A stretch of 31,133 bases of DNA. Source: X23 sp050251575. Its GTDB lineage: Bacteria > Bacillota > Clostridia > SK-Y3. Shown here in pieces: positions 20,829 to 29,679 of this stretch (the stretch's first letter is position 1; each line of letters starts with the position of its first letter). Where the stretch lies: positions 1-31,133 of the forward strand of contig JBFWMP010000017.1 of assembly GCA_050251575.1 (NCBI GenBank), given 5' to 3'. The position numbers and the translations under genes are program-made. The notes under the pieces were generated by a model. It was not told where the DNA came from. It did not search any database and saw nothing but the letters and a program-made list of their open reading frames with translations.

Positions 20829-21573
20829 AAAATTTAATATCGTCCAAATTGGTGCCGGAGGTACCGGTGCAAATCTTGATTTTTTTCTCTCAAGGCTGAT
20901 TTGGTCGTTAAATAAAACCGGACAGAAAAAGATTCAGTTTACCGTCGTTGATGCAGACACAGTCGAAGAAAAAAATATATTTCGCCAACCATTTATCGAA
21001 GCAGAACTCGGAAAAAATAAGGCTGAGATTATGGCAAGACGGTACGGTAGTGCGTTAGGTCTTGAAATATTCTTTAAAAGACAGCAGATTACTGATAAAA
21101 AGTCTTTGATGGACTTGCTGACTTATGAGGATTATATCCCCATTCTTATCGGGTGCGTAGATAATGATAAATCCCGCTGCATCTTCCATGATGTTTTTGA
21201 AGACAAGAAGGTGAAAAATATGATATGGATAGATTCTGGGAATGAGCAAACGAGCGGACAAGTAGTTCTTGGTATAAAGGGTAACGGGAATGTATTATTA
21301 CCGCCTGTTACATATCTATACCCAAATATTTTGAGAAACCCCGGTGAGTTTAATAATCCTGAAAGTTGTTCCAAGATTGACGTTACAGATGTGACAAAAC
21401 TGAGCCAGTTCTTATCAACCAATGCAACGGCTGCGGTTGTTGTTCTTAATTTCCTGACTGTAATCTTATTGGGATATGAAATCAAAACCAATGAAGTTAA
21501 TTTTAATATCCTGGCTAATCACATCAAGCCAACTTATATTGACTATTCTTCTATGTTTGACGAAGCGATATAA
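20800..21573 (+). CDS. ThiF/E1-like adenylating enzyme (PRTRC ThiF-like)
   Basis: A 257-aa single-domain E1-type protein. GAGGTGAN (18-25) is the nucleotide loop, VVDADTVEEKNIFRQ (49-63) carries the acidic residue and the NxxRQ motif, GKNKAE (71-76) the conserved Lys, and IGCVDNDKSR (117-126) the Mg-binding Asp. The Cys190 in PESCSK is the candidate thioester cysteine. Such enzymes adenylate the C-terminus of a ubiquitin-like protein and pass it to an E2. It begins 29 bases before the end of the JAB gene and ends the operon, followed by a terminator. Length and gene order match PRTRC ThiF rather than MoeB/ThiF cofactor enzymes, for which no partner genes are present. Confidence 0.85.
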   Translation: MSNSIKINYEKFNIVQIGAGGTGANLDFFLSRLIWSLNKTGQKKIQFTVVDADTVEEKNIFRQPFIEAELGKNKAEIMARRYGSALGLEIFFKRQQITDKKSLMDLLTYEDYIPILIGCVDNDKSRCIFHDVFEDKKVKNMIWIDSGNEQTSGQVVLGIKGNGNVLLPPVTYLYPNILRNPGEFNNPESCSKIDVTDVTKLSQFLSTNATAAVVVLNFLTVILLGYEIKTNEVNFNILANHIKPTYIDYSSMFDEAI

Positions 21574-21580
21574 AAATAAG

Positions 21581-21612
21581 GACCTGAGATCATTTTCTCA
21601 GGTCTTTTTTTA
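21581..21612 (+). terminator. terminator of the ubiquitin-like operon
   Basis: Perfect 9-bp stem GACCTGAGA/TCTCAGGTC, 6-base loop, T8. It also lies between convergent genes and has an A-rich left side, so it could serve the minus-strand gene too. Confidence 0.9.
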
Positions 21613-21614
21613 TT

Positions 21615-22040
21615 TCAAAATATTATCCTTTTTAATCGTTTTATTTCGATTAGCGGTTTTGGAAATAAATAAAAATAGAGAGAAAGTGCCATTAACACCA
21701 GTACCATAAATTCACCAAGACTAATCCAATGATATGCTGTTGCAAATCCTATCCAGATTAATGTTATCAGCCATGAAATGAGTATATCTTTAAATAGAAC
21801 CAAAATATTTACCGTTTTCTTTTTAGTAATATACAGTATTGATCTAAAAATTAGATAGCCTAAAAATGGCACCGTTACAAACCCTAGATACGCATATACT
21901 ATCTCAGGCATAGACAACCCTAATTGAAAAGCTTCTTTCAGTGTCTTAAAGTTACCGTAGGCTGCTATTATGAGAATAAATAATCCTATTATAAATAATG
22001 AAATTTTTCTTATTATAATTGAAGGTGCAAATAGCTGCAA
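21615..22040 (-). CDS. four-helix membrane protein
   Basis: A 141-aa protein with four hydrophobic segments (about 12-30, 44-66, 82-99 and 105-125) and a basic end (IEIKRLKRIIF). The start is TTG at 22040, eight bases after AGGAGAGGGGGGGG; no ATG is better placed. It follows the topoisomerase-like gene on the same strand by 18 bases, so both are probably one unit. No family recognised. Confidence 0.65.
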   Translation of the reverse strand: MQLFAPSIIIRKISLFIIGLFILIIAAYGNFKTLKEAFQLGLSMPEIVYAYLGFVTVPFLGYLIFRSILYITKKKTVNILVLFKDILISWLITLIWIGFATAYHWISLGEFMVLVLMALSLYFYLFPKPLIEIKRLKRIIF

Positions 22041-22058
22041 CGAATTCCCCCCCCTCTC

Positions 22059-24167
22059 CTACTCTTCTTTCTTATATTCATTATCGAAGTACAAACCAAC
22101 ACTCTTATATTCATTTAACCTTAATTTTGCCTTGCCATTTCTTATTTTTCCATTCTTAAAAGTAAAGCCTGTTATCATATCGGTTATCCCATGTTCTAAG
22201 ATCTGAATGATATCCTTATCTTTTAATGTATATTGGCAAATTTCCTTTTTTACTTTCAATTTGCATCGTTTATAATTCATACAACCAATATACTCCCCTG
22301 TATCCACTAACCCATTTTGACAGTAAGGACATCTATAATTTTTAAGTATGTTTATATAATTATATTGATTTTGCGGTTCTTCCGGATGACTCTTTTCCTC
22401 TATATACTTTGTCAAATAAGACGTATGTTGTTTGATTACTTGTTTAATATCTTCCTTTCCCACTTGTACGGCTTTTATCTTTTTATTAAACATTTCTAAA
22501 AATTTCAATGAGCATAGTTTAGAAGGTGCGCGTTTTAACAATTCTTTTCCTCTATCCGATATATAGACACGGTCCTCTATTATTTCTATAAGCTTATTTC
22601 TTCTCATGTTTTCAATGATAAGGCTTCGCTCTTCTTCCACACCTATACATAAATTCCGCCGAGATACCTTCTTCATCTCGCTTCTTATGATTTTTCCACA
22701 GTTAGCCATCATTTCAATTACTCCGGCCATTGTATAGGGTGCTTTTGTTTTTGTCGTTCCTATATGCGCTTTTACATCTTTAATAGCAGCATATTCACCA
22801 CTCACAAAAGGAATATTGTCAATATCTTTACGGTCCGATTCCGCCTCGATTATGGAAGTAATGTCAACACTGTTACTGCCATATAATAACTGCCAGCCGT
22901 AACTAATATTATCAATTGCCTCATATTTTACGAAGTTATTTGCATCTATATATCCGTTAACAGTTACACTCTTACTAATTGACTCCCCCATGAAGATAGT
23001 TAGAAATCTTCTTACTATCATATCATAAATTGCAAGCTCAGTGACAGATAATTCTTCTGGAACTAATGGTTTTTCGGTAGGGATAATTGCATGATTTGCG
23101 TCTACTAATAGATTATTAAATGCTCTATCTGTAATTTTTACTTCTTTCTTAGCTTTGACATACTCTATATAGGTTTTGTACTCAGGAATTGCTTTTAAGT
23201 TAGATAATATTCTTTGTGCTTTCCCCGTAAAATATATTTCCTCCGGGAGATGTCTAGACTGTGTTGCAGGATTTGAAAGGTATCCTTTTTTATATAAGTT
23301 TTTAAGAGCCTCTTCAATATCCTGCAGCTTGCCAACTTTTTTGCTTTGTGCTTCATTATACACATCAGCTGCATTATATAATAGAGGATGCGGCTTTTTA
23401 GTGTTTTTTCTTGTGACATTCGTAATAAGAACCTTCTTATTTTTCAAATGCTTAATTACCTCTTCTACTTCTATTGCTTCATACAGTCTTTCTTCTTTAT
23501 CCCGGTTGTGCCACTTAAAAGGGTAGCTATCTAAGTCAACTTCAAGTCGAAAATATCCTTTTTGTTCAGAATCTCCTGTCTCACTCTGCAATATAAGTTC
23601 ATCCCGTTCATTCAACAGTTTTAATACAATTAATTCCTTCAGATTAGTATTTATTTCTTCGTCAAAAATTGCTTTGCTCCGGTAATACCAATAATAATCC
23701 AGAATCTTCTCGCATAACAAAGAATCTGCTAAAGACGTGTATTGTTTGTTATCTTCGAAAGTCTCGAGTACTTCCATGTCAATCTTGTTTTCTCTTAGCC
23801 ATATCCGCTCTGCTTCGTCACTATCGACATTGACACACTTCATCATAACGTCAAAATTTAACTGACCACGTGAATTAGATGCACATAAGTTAATTATCTG
23901 GTCTACGTTATTTTTTAAAACATCTTTAACATTTTTGATATCTACTATTGTTTGATATTCTATTACACTCGTGATTTTTTCAAACCCATCATCAAATACA
24001 TATAGCCATCTCCCAGCATCTTTATTAAATGTTATTTCATATAACGCACGAATTAAAATAACATAGACATCATCATTGCAGTATACATTAGCTGCAGCTG
24101 ATTTGACATTCAGTACTTGGGCCGCTCTTTGGGCTATATCTTCCGTATCAGTAATATATAATCTCAT
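22059..24167 (-). CDS. topoisomerase III-like protein, catalytic residues apparently lost
   Basis: A 702-aa, full-length type IA topoisomerase (TopB) fold: YKKGYLSNPATQSRHLPEE (292-310), DANHAIIPTEKPLVP (356-370), DMIVRRFLTIF (382-392), TKAPYTMAGVIEMMANCGK (474-492) and a C-terminal zinc ribbon (Cys613, 616, 629, 635). The active-site segment, normally TYPRTDSRYLP, reads SNPATQSRHLP: the catalytic Tyr is Asn299, the Arg is Ala301 and the Asp is Gln303. In the TOPRIM part, where DADREGEL is expected, the sequence is SNSRGQLN (98-104), without the acidic metal ligands. It is intact with a strong SD (AGGAGG), so it is probably kept for DNA binding or structure rather than strand passage. Divergent from the 631-aa gene. 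Confidence 0.85.
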   Translation of the reverse strand: MRLYITDTEDIAQRAAQVLNVKSAAANVYCNDDVYVILIRALYEITFNKDAGRWLYVFDDGFEKITSVIEYQTIVDIKNVKDVLKNNVDQIINLCASNSRGQLNFDVMMKCVNVDSDEAERIWLRENKIDMEVLETFEDNKQYTSLADSLLCEKILDYYWYYRSKAIFDEEINTNLKELIVLKLLNERDELILQSETGDSEQKGYFRLEVDLDSYPFKWHNRDKEERLYEAIEVEEVIKHLKNKKVLITNVTRKNTKKPHPLLYNAADVYNEAQSKKVGKLQDIEEALKNLYKKGYLSNPATQSRHLPEEIYFTGKAQRILSNLKAIPEYKTYIEYVKAKKEVKITDRAFNNLLVDANHAIIPTEKPLVPEELSVTELAIYDMIVRRFLTIFMGESISKSVTVNGYIDANNFVKYEAIDNISYGWQLLYGSNSVDITSIIEAESDRKDIDNIPFVSGEYAAIKDVKAHIGTTKTKAPYTMAGVIEMMANCGKIIRSEMKKVSRRNLCIGVEEERSLIIENMRRNKLIEIIEDRVYISDRGKELLKRAPSKLCSLKFLEMFNKKIKAVQVGKEDIKQVIKQHTSYLTKYIEEKSHPEEPQNQYNYINILKNYRCPYCQNGLVDTGEYIGCMNYKRCKLKVKKEICQYTLKDKDIIQILEHGITDMITGFTFKNGKIRNGKAKLRLNEYKSVGLYFDNEYKKEE

Positions 24168-24203
24168 TTCCTCCTCCCCCTCGCTTTGTTTTTAATTTAG
24201 TTC

Positions 24204-24233
24204 AGTTTATCAATTAGAAATATTTTAAGTCAA
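24204..24233 (-). promoter_or_regulatory. promoter of the topoisomerase-like gene
   Basis: Minus strand: TTGACT (24233-24228), an 18-base spacer, TAAACT (24209-24204). Confidence 0.6.
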
Positions 24234-24241
24234 CCATCATC

Positions 24242-24271
24242 TTGACAAAAATTCACCTTGAAAAATACAAT
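24242..24271 (+). promoter_or_regulatory. promoter of the 631-aa gene
   Basis: TTGACA (24242-24247), an 18-base spacer, TACAAT (24266-24271); identical in both hexamers and spacing to the promoter at 12833. It is nearly back-to-back with the topoisomerase-like promoter. Confidence 0.7.
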
Positions 24272-24319
24272 ATATTAAATACTTAACAGAGTTAATATTA
24301 CTATGGGATGGTGCCACCT

Positions 24320-26203
24320 ATGACAGATAACAATACTAAATATCCAATCTGTTATTCTTTACTATATAAGCAAAGTGAAGATTTTGTAGAACTGGTAGTA
24401 AAAAATTACAAGTTCACTTTTGCGGATGACAGTAACTATGATCATTTTTGTAATGCTTACATACTTTTTATGAAGCTTAATGGCTGGATAGATAATGATT
24501 TAAGTATCACAAAAGAGTATTATGAAAGTATAAAGTCTGAGGAAATGGACTGTAAAAAGCTTAGAAGAATATATAAACAGCAAAATATCAGTGATTATTG
24601 CTATGTGTGTGATAAATGCTTAGCATATAAAAATTCTAAAGTCATTCAAGAAGAGGAAATTATTGCTTATATATTAAATAATCCCAGTTGTGCATATAAG
24701 CTAAAAACCTATGAACTCAGTCCGGTACTGTTTGAATCACTCTCTTTTTATATTAATGACACAAAAATCTATTTACTGTCTATTCTAAGGGATATCTATT
24801 CAATTTTAGAGAATACAGCTACCAGCATCAAAAAACAGAGAAATAAAAGCAGCCTTATCGATTACATTCATGTAGACTATATATTAATGAATTTACCTGC
24901 TTTAAATCCTAAATATAGTGAGCAGAAAGCAATAGAGATAGCACGTCAATATCTTTATAGATTAATGGAAACAAAAGTGAATAAAGAACAATTTGGTAAT
25001 TCGTTGAATGTAGTGAAATGTATTGTTAAAGAAAATAAAGAAGAATGCAAACCATTAGAGAAAACGTCCTCTGATACTTTACCTTCCCTTATAAATCTTG
25101 ACGATACTACCGATATTTCAACAAGTGATAAAGATGCACCCCAGGATAAGCAGAATTTGTTAGTTCGTAATGTTTCATCAATGGTAATCAGCCAAAGCAA
25201 TGGACATCTTCAGCCGGTCCCCTCCCCTACCCACAATACTAAAAAAATTAATCTCGATAACTCAGACACTCTTGTAGAAGGGATTGAACTTAATAGTAAA
25301 AAACCTAACTTTGATGCTGTAGAAATCCGATGTCTTTTTACATTGGAAGAATACCAGAACTTTGAAAATGAATTGTTAACTTCTAATTCTCTTGTTATCG
25401 AATACTATCCTGGAAGCAATAATGTACTTTTGTTTTATACCCAACAAGATGATTACCGTGTTTATTTAATAGACTGCCGAAAAGTTGAACTGTTTAATAA
25501 ATTTGTTTTCTTGCTTCAATATCCAGGATTGCAAAAAGTAATCAATGACCTAACCCTTTTAGGTTTGCTGGTAAGTGAATATATACAATCAATAGTTGAG
25601 ATATTCGATATTAAAACTGCAGAAGCCCTATTAAACGGCAACCTTCTTGTAGCCGATACTTTGTCCAACCAGACAGTATACGATAATAATGCTTCGTTTA
25701 ACATGGATACGAAAAATAAACATTTGACTGATGCTTTCAGCTGCTTAATAAAATATAAGAAATATAAACGGAGGATTAAAAAAGACTATGGACAGTTGTA
25801 CATTGACCACATAGCTATTATTAAAGCTATTGCTGCTTCATCTGATATTATCTTGCGAAAATCTACTGCAGAAAACATTGTCAAGGTAAAGCTTAAAAAT
25901 ACAGAAAAGATGGTTCTAAAAGATACTATTAAGGGTGTAGCAGATATAAAAATTCCGCCGGCTCATTGGCTCATCGAACAAGGACTATTACAAATAGTCA
26001 ATTCAAAATTAGCTAGAATAAATGCATTCAAAATTTATAGTTATGGTGATGATGAAATATGCTTAGCGTGTAGTAATCTGTTCTTCCCGTTTGTTTTTGA
26101 TATGCTGAATCAATTTACTATTACCACATTCAAAAATTATGTTATTCCGGAAATAAAACCGTATATTTCCACTATTATTATTAAGAGCTCATTTAATAAT
26201 TGA
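24320..26203 (+). CDS. large protein of unknown function, faint exonuclease-like region
   Basis: About 627 aa from ATG 24320 (an ATG at 24308 is also in frame; GGGATGG suits the later one). The N-terminal half is helical with cysteine pairs (YCYVCDKC, about 94-101). Residues about 240-320 are low complexity and Ser/Asn/Asp-rich, probably a linker. The C-terminal half includes LVIEYYPGSNNVLLFYTQQD, YRVYLIDCRK and a helix-rich stretch ending SIVEIFDIKTAEALLNGN, which resembles the strand order of DnaQ/Pol A-type 3'-5' exonuclease domains, but the acidic residues are not all there. I would call it an orphan. Divergent from the topoisomerase-like gene and single in its unit, with a terminator behind it. 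Confidence 0.7.
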   Translation: MTDNNTKYPICYSLLYKQSEDFVELVVKNYKFTFADDSNYDHFCNAYILFMKLNGWIDNDLSITKEYYESIKSEEMDCKKLRRIYKQQNISDYCYVCDKCLAYKNSKVIQEEEIIAYILNNPSCAYKLKTYELSPVLFESLSFYINDTKIYLLSILRDIYSILENTATSIKKQRNKSSLIDYIHVDYILMNLPALNPKYSEQKAIEIARQYLYRLMETKVNKEQFGNSLNVVKCIVKENKEECKPLEKTSSDTLPSLINLDDTTDISTSDKDAPQDKQNLLVRNVSSMVISQSNGHLQPVPSPTHNTKKINLDNSDTLVEGIELNSKKPNFDAVEIRCLFTLEEYQNFENELLTSNSLVIEYYPGSNNVLLFYTQQDDYRVYLIDCRKVELFNKFVFLLQYPGLQKVINDLTLLGLLVSEYIQSIVEIFDIKTAEALLNGNLLVADTLSNQTVYDNNASFNMDTKNKHLTDAFSCLIKYKKYKRRIKKDYGQLYIDHIAIIKAIAASSDIILRKSTAENIVKVKLKNTEKMVLKDTIKGVADIKIPPAHWLIEQGLLQIVNSKLARINAFKIYSYGDDEICLACSNLFFPFVFDMLNQFTITTFKNYVIPEIKPYISTIIIKSSFNN

Positions 26204-26247
26204 AATATATGTTCTGATTATTAGAGATGATAAGAAAAGGGACTGTT

Positions 26248-26274
26248 AAGAGGTCTATTGATCTCTTTTTTTTA
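26248..26274 (+). terminator. terminator of the 631-aa gene
   Basis: AAGAGGTC/GATCTCTT (one G-U), TATT loop, then eight more T. Confidence 0.8.
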
Positions 26275-26294
26275 TTCTACAATTTCATTAATCA

Positions 26295-26322
26295 TTGACA
26301 GCATCGCAACATATGGTAGAAT
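26295..26322 (+). promoter_or_regulatory. promoter of the PIN-domain gene
   Basis: TTGACA (26295-26300), a 16-base spacer, TAGAAT (26317-26322). Confidence 0.55.
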
Positions 26323-26415
26323 ATAGGTATCGACATAATCTAACACTAACTATATATTGTGTATCTAACCAGACTTTCACTATGAAAATCCCCGACAAAT
26401 GATAAGGAGAGAATT

Positions 26416-28518
26416 ATGAAAGAAAACCGCATTATAACCTACAGTCTATTAGCGCACATCAATGATCACAGTTCGTCAATAAAGGATTTGGGTGATATTT
26501 TTGTTCCTTTAGTAAAAAGAGTAATATCTAAGATCTCTGCAAGAGGAATTAATAAAGGTTTAACAGATGATTTCAAACATGTATTTGATGATATGTACTC
26601 TTTAGATATTCCCTACCCCATCTTGAAGAAAATCGTACATAAAATAAGTAATGAGGTTAACCAAGATAATCCTGGTGACTTTATTCTCCATGATGACGGT
26701 TCATTTTTACTAAGAAAGCATAGTTTTTCTGATTATGAGGAAATAATAAAAATACAGGAAGAAGAAGTTGCACTGCTTGAACAAGCTTATAATGAGTATT
26801 TGAAAGATAACGAATATAATGTATCGGGCAATTGTACCATTTTTGACTTTTTGGATAAGAATAAAATGTCCCTTTCTCAGTTTTTTGCTAATAATGATAG
26901 TTCCCTAGATTTGCAGAATGATGAAGATTTTATTATACAAGCAAAATTTGTTAAAAATATTATGTCTGACACTAAGATTTATAATGTTTTAAGAAAAATC
27001 TATCTAGGGAGCATCATATCAACCTACCTTGAAGCAAACTATGGCAAGTCCCAAGACACAAATGTAGAATTTTTATTAGATACAAACTTTATTATGAGCA
27101 TTCTAGACCTTCATTCCCCCGAATCAACTCATACATGCAGAAAAATAGTTCATATATGTAAACAGCTAGGTTATAAAGTATCTGCTCTTAATTTCACTAT
27201 TGAAGAAACAAAAGCATTGTTAGAAAGAACCGCTGAAAGCAATAATTATTCATTAGCTGATATGCTTGATCCTGAAAGTACCTTTAATGCATGCGAAAGG
27301 AATCATTATGGCAAGACCGATATACAGAGATTTGCTGCAAGGATTTCTAATATTCTTGAAAACGAATTCGGTATAAATATTGTTACCATATCAAAGTACT
27401 ATCGACAAGAAACACAGAAAACCGAACTATATAAGCGCTTACAGCGTCGCAGGCATAATCCTAATGGCGCTTTACATGACAGTGTCGCAATAAGATATGT
27501 ACAAGAAAGAAGACACATTAACATTCGTTACTTCTTTGAAGCAAATAGTTGGTTTGTAACTGATACTAAAACAGAAACTCCGGCATTAATTAAACGCAAT
27601 GGATACTTACCAGAAATTATACGAGCAGAAGACCTTGTTAACATTTTATGGCTTACGCATCCAACTAGTGCTATTAAAAGCAAAGAGTTGTCAGATATGT
27701 GCCTTACTAAGTTAATTGCAGGCACTCTAAATAATACGCAACCAAGCACTCGGTTATTAAAAGAATTAGATGAAAATATTCAAAAATATGCTAAACATAC
27801 TGTTAGCCATGAGGATATTGCTCGTGTTGGTATAGCAATAGCAAACAGAACCGTTAGTAATCTTGATGAACTTAATACAGCTGGTAAACAGGGTAAAGAA
27901 CAATTTATTAAAGAACTTAAAGCAGTCATAGATTCTATTAAACAAAATGAAAAAACAGATAAAGAAAATATGAATAAAATCATATCAGATTACCAAGTAA
28001 AATTACAATCAATGCATGACGATACAGAGTCACTCATTGCCGCAACTAAAGAAAACTTATTTGCTCAAAACAAGGAAATTATTGAATCAAAAAGGTTAGC
28101 CCTTGATGAGGCTACAAATTCTTATGAGAAAATGAAAATAACTAAAAATTTGATCGATAAAACATCTATATCTTATGCAAAGATTCACCTTGTTATTTAT
28201 TGTATAGTAAATATGGTATACTTCGGCATAATTGGATTATTAACCATAAAATTTGGATGGAATATCATGGAACCAGTTGTGTATTTTGCTGGTGTAATAA
28301 TCGTTATTGTCAATATTGCATATATTGCAATAACTGGCCACGATTGGAACGTCTCTAATTTATACTCTCATTATATTGATAAATATACCAACAAGCTCTA
28401 TGAAGAAAATGACTTTAATATTAAAGAATTTCAATCATATGAAGAGAGAATTATTTCATTAAAACAGGAGATTTATGAAGCGGAATCATCCCCGCCCCAA
28501 ATGGCTGTCAAAATTTAA
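26416..28518 (+). CDS. membrane-anchored PIN-domain protein
   Basis: A 700-aa protein in four parts. Residues 1-210 are helical with no recognised domain. Residues about 216-385 form a PIN-type nuclease: FLLDTNFIM (Asp222), TIEETKALLE (Glu263/264), LHDSVAIRYV (Asp355) and WFVTDTK (Asp383), giving the expected four acidic sites. Residues about 440-590 are a long charged helix, likely coiled coil. Two hydrophobic helices (591-611, 619-640) are followed by a soluble tail, so the protein is probably anchored in the membrane. PIN domains cut RNA. Large anchored PIN proteins may be stress- or phage-triggered RNases, which would fit a defence role (inference). It has its own promoter, SD (AAGGAGAG) and terminator. 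Confidence 0.75.
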   Translation: MKENRIITYSLLAHINDHSSSIKDLGDIFVPLVKRVISKISARGINKGLTDDFKHVFDDMYSLDIPYPILKKIVHKISNEVNQDNPGDFILHDDGSFLLRKHSFSDYEEIIKIQEEEVALLEQAYNEYLKDNEYNVSGNCTIFDFLDKNKMSLSQFFANNDSSLDLQNDEDFIIQAKFVKNIMSDTKIYNVLRKIYLGSIISTYLEANYGKSQDTNVEFLLDTNFIMSILDLHSPESTHTCRKIVHICKQLGYKVSALNFTIEETKALLERTAESNNYSLADMLDPESTFNACERNHYGKTDIQRFAARISNILENEFGINIVTISKYYRQETQKTELYKRLQRRRHNPNGALHDSVAIRYVQERRHINIRYFFEANSWFVTDTKTETPALIKRNGYLPEIIRAEDLVNILWLTHPTSAIKSKELSDMCLTKLIAGTLNNTQPSTRLLKELDENIQKYAKHTVSHEDIARVGIAIANRTVSNLDELNTAGKQGKEQFIKELKAVIDSIKQNEKTDKENMNKIISDYQVKLQSMHDDTESLIAATKENLFAQNKEIIESKRLALDEATNSYEKMKITKNLIDKTSISYAKIHLVIYCIVNMVYFGIIGLLTIKFGWNIMEPVVYFAGVIIVIVNIAYIAITGHDWNVSNLYSHYIDKYTNKLYEENDFNIKEFQSYEERIISLKQEIYEAESSPPQMAVKI

Positions 28519-28538
28519 AGCCTTATTCAAGGCTTTTT
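28517..28538 (+). terminator. terminator of the PIN-domain gene
   Basis: AAAGCCTT-ATTC-AAGGCTTT then TT; it overlaps the stop codon. The U-tract is short. Confidence 0.6.
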
Positions 28539-28559
28539 AAAACAATAATCAAAGTTGCT

Positions 28560-28593
28560 AGCGAACATACTAACATACTGTTATATGTTCGCT
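28560..28593. repeat. perfect 10-bp inverted repeat
   Basis: AGCGAACATA and its complement with a 14-base loop, downstream of both convergent genes. No U-tract follows in either direction. On the minus strand it is preceded by AGGGGAGC, the octamer found in leaders A and C. Confidence 0.5.
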
Positions 28594-28621
28594 CCCCTAT
28601 CGATGTAAACTATATTTAAAA

Positions 28622-29662
28622 CTATTCATCCTCTACTTCTATATTAAAATCATTCTCTATTCTTTTTATATGTTTCTCTATTTCTTCCTTTGTCGGTTCT
28701 TTATTGAGCAATTTTGCAATAAAACTACGGTTTTGCAGAGCTATATCTTTTGCCTTTGATAAAAGCATGGCCCTTTTAGCAGCATTGACAACTTTTATAT
28801 CTCGAGTAGTTAATTCATCTTGCATTTTTATTATAATGTCTTCTAACTCCGTTACTTTGCCTTCGGCCGCTTTTTTTATATCCGTTATTGATTCTTGTAA
28901 TTTATTTTCTACGATGTTTTCAATACTTGATTCCATCTCAGTAATCTTTTGTTCGATCTCCCTGTTCTTCTCTTCTAATGCCGGAACAACCGAAGTTTTT
29001 AAAGCAATATTACCATCCTCATCATGTGTTACTATATTTTTAAACAAGTGGACCAGTCCATCTATCACTTCTTGCTGTCTACCTATTTGTTCTTTTAATT
29101 CCATAAGCTCTTCTGAAGGTAATTTGTTCTTTCCTTTGCTTGGTGAAATCATTTCCAAGCCTGTTGCAATAGCAGCAATCTGATTCAATGGATAATTTAA
29201 TCGATTCTGCATCAAATAGATTAAACGAATTCGATATATCGCAGCACAATCCAATTGATATTTATATTGAAAATCATCACCAATCTTCGTGCTCTTTATA
29301 TATTTAGGTAGATTAATACTAACATCTCCCCTTATCCAACCTCTTAGCGTACCATCGTTTAATCCAACCATTCTTGCAGCCTCAGGAGTACCATATACTT
29401 TATTTTGTATTAACCCTTCTCTCATTTCTTCTGTCACAATATAATCACTCAGACCAGCTTCTTCTAATTTGCGATACAGTATATCATTTCTAAATTCCAT
29501 TTCTAATTGTGACAATATGCTACCACCAACCATATTATGTGAGTGTTCATAGATTTCTCGAAATTCATCTTTTTCAATTATTACAAAATTATTATCTCTA
29601 CCATCTTCTTTGTTATTCCTGATTACCATTTTATCATTTTTCTCATCACCATTATTAGCCAT
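28622..29662 (-). CDS. MerR-like HTH plus coiled-coil protein (RacA-like layout)
   Basis: A 346-aa protein. Residues about 88-112 (YGTPEAARMVGLNDGTLRGWI) are a MerR-type helix-turn-helix, and the following region (LPKYIKSTKIGDDFQYKYQ, then AIYRIRLIYLMQNRLNYPLNQIAAI) fits the wing and second helix pair. Residues about 184-300 are a long charged coiled coil (EELMELKEQIGRQQEVIDG, EEKNREIEQKITEMESSIEN), and the tail is basic then acidic. The same order occurs in RacA, the chromosome-anchoring protein, and in some plasmid and phage segregation proteins. The large repeat-bearing region directly upstream may be its binding site. Start ATG after AGGTGAGG. Confidence 0.7.
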   Translation of the reverse strand: MANNGDEKNDKMVIRNNKEDGRDNNFVIIEKDEFREIYEHSHNMVGGSILSQLEMEFRNDILYRKLEEAGLSDYIVTEEMREGLIQNKVYGTPEAARMVGLNDGTLRGWIRGDVSINLPKYIKSTKIGDDFQYKYQLDCAAIYRIRLIYLMQNRLNYPLNQIAAIATGLEMISPSKGKNKLPSEELMELKEQIGRQQEVIDGLVHLFKNIVTHDEDGNIALKTSVVPALEEKNREIEQKITEMESSIENIVENKLQESITDIKKAAEGKVTELEDIIIKMQDELTTRDIKVVNAAKRAMLLSKAKDIALQNRSFIAKLLNKEPTKEEIEKHIKRIENDFNIEVEDE

Positions 29663-29679
29663 CTTCCCTCACCTCTGAT

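Noticed and set aside
20800..21573. Cofactor-biosynthesis ThiF/MoeB
   Set aside because: No sulfur carrier or thiamine/molybdopterin genes are near, while E2-like and JAB genes are in the same operon.
23176..23526. 116-codon plus-strand frame
   Set aside because: Antisense to the topoisomerase-like gene, which has clear homology-type motifs across this part; no start signal.
28560..28593. Terminator for the RacA-like gene
   Set aside because: The stem is perfect but no U-tract follows on the minus strand, so it is listed as an inverted repeat.
28704..29183. 159-codon plus-strand frame
   Set aside because: Antisense to the coiled-coil region; a serine/phenylalanine-rich product is the expected shadow of Glu/Lys-rich codons.
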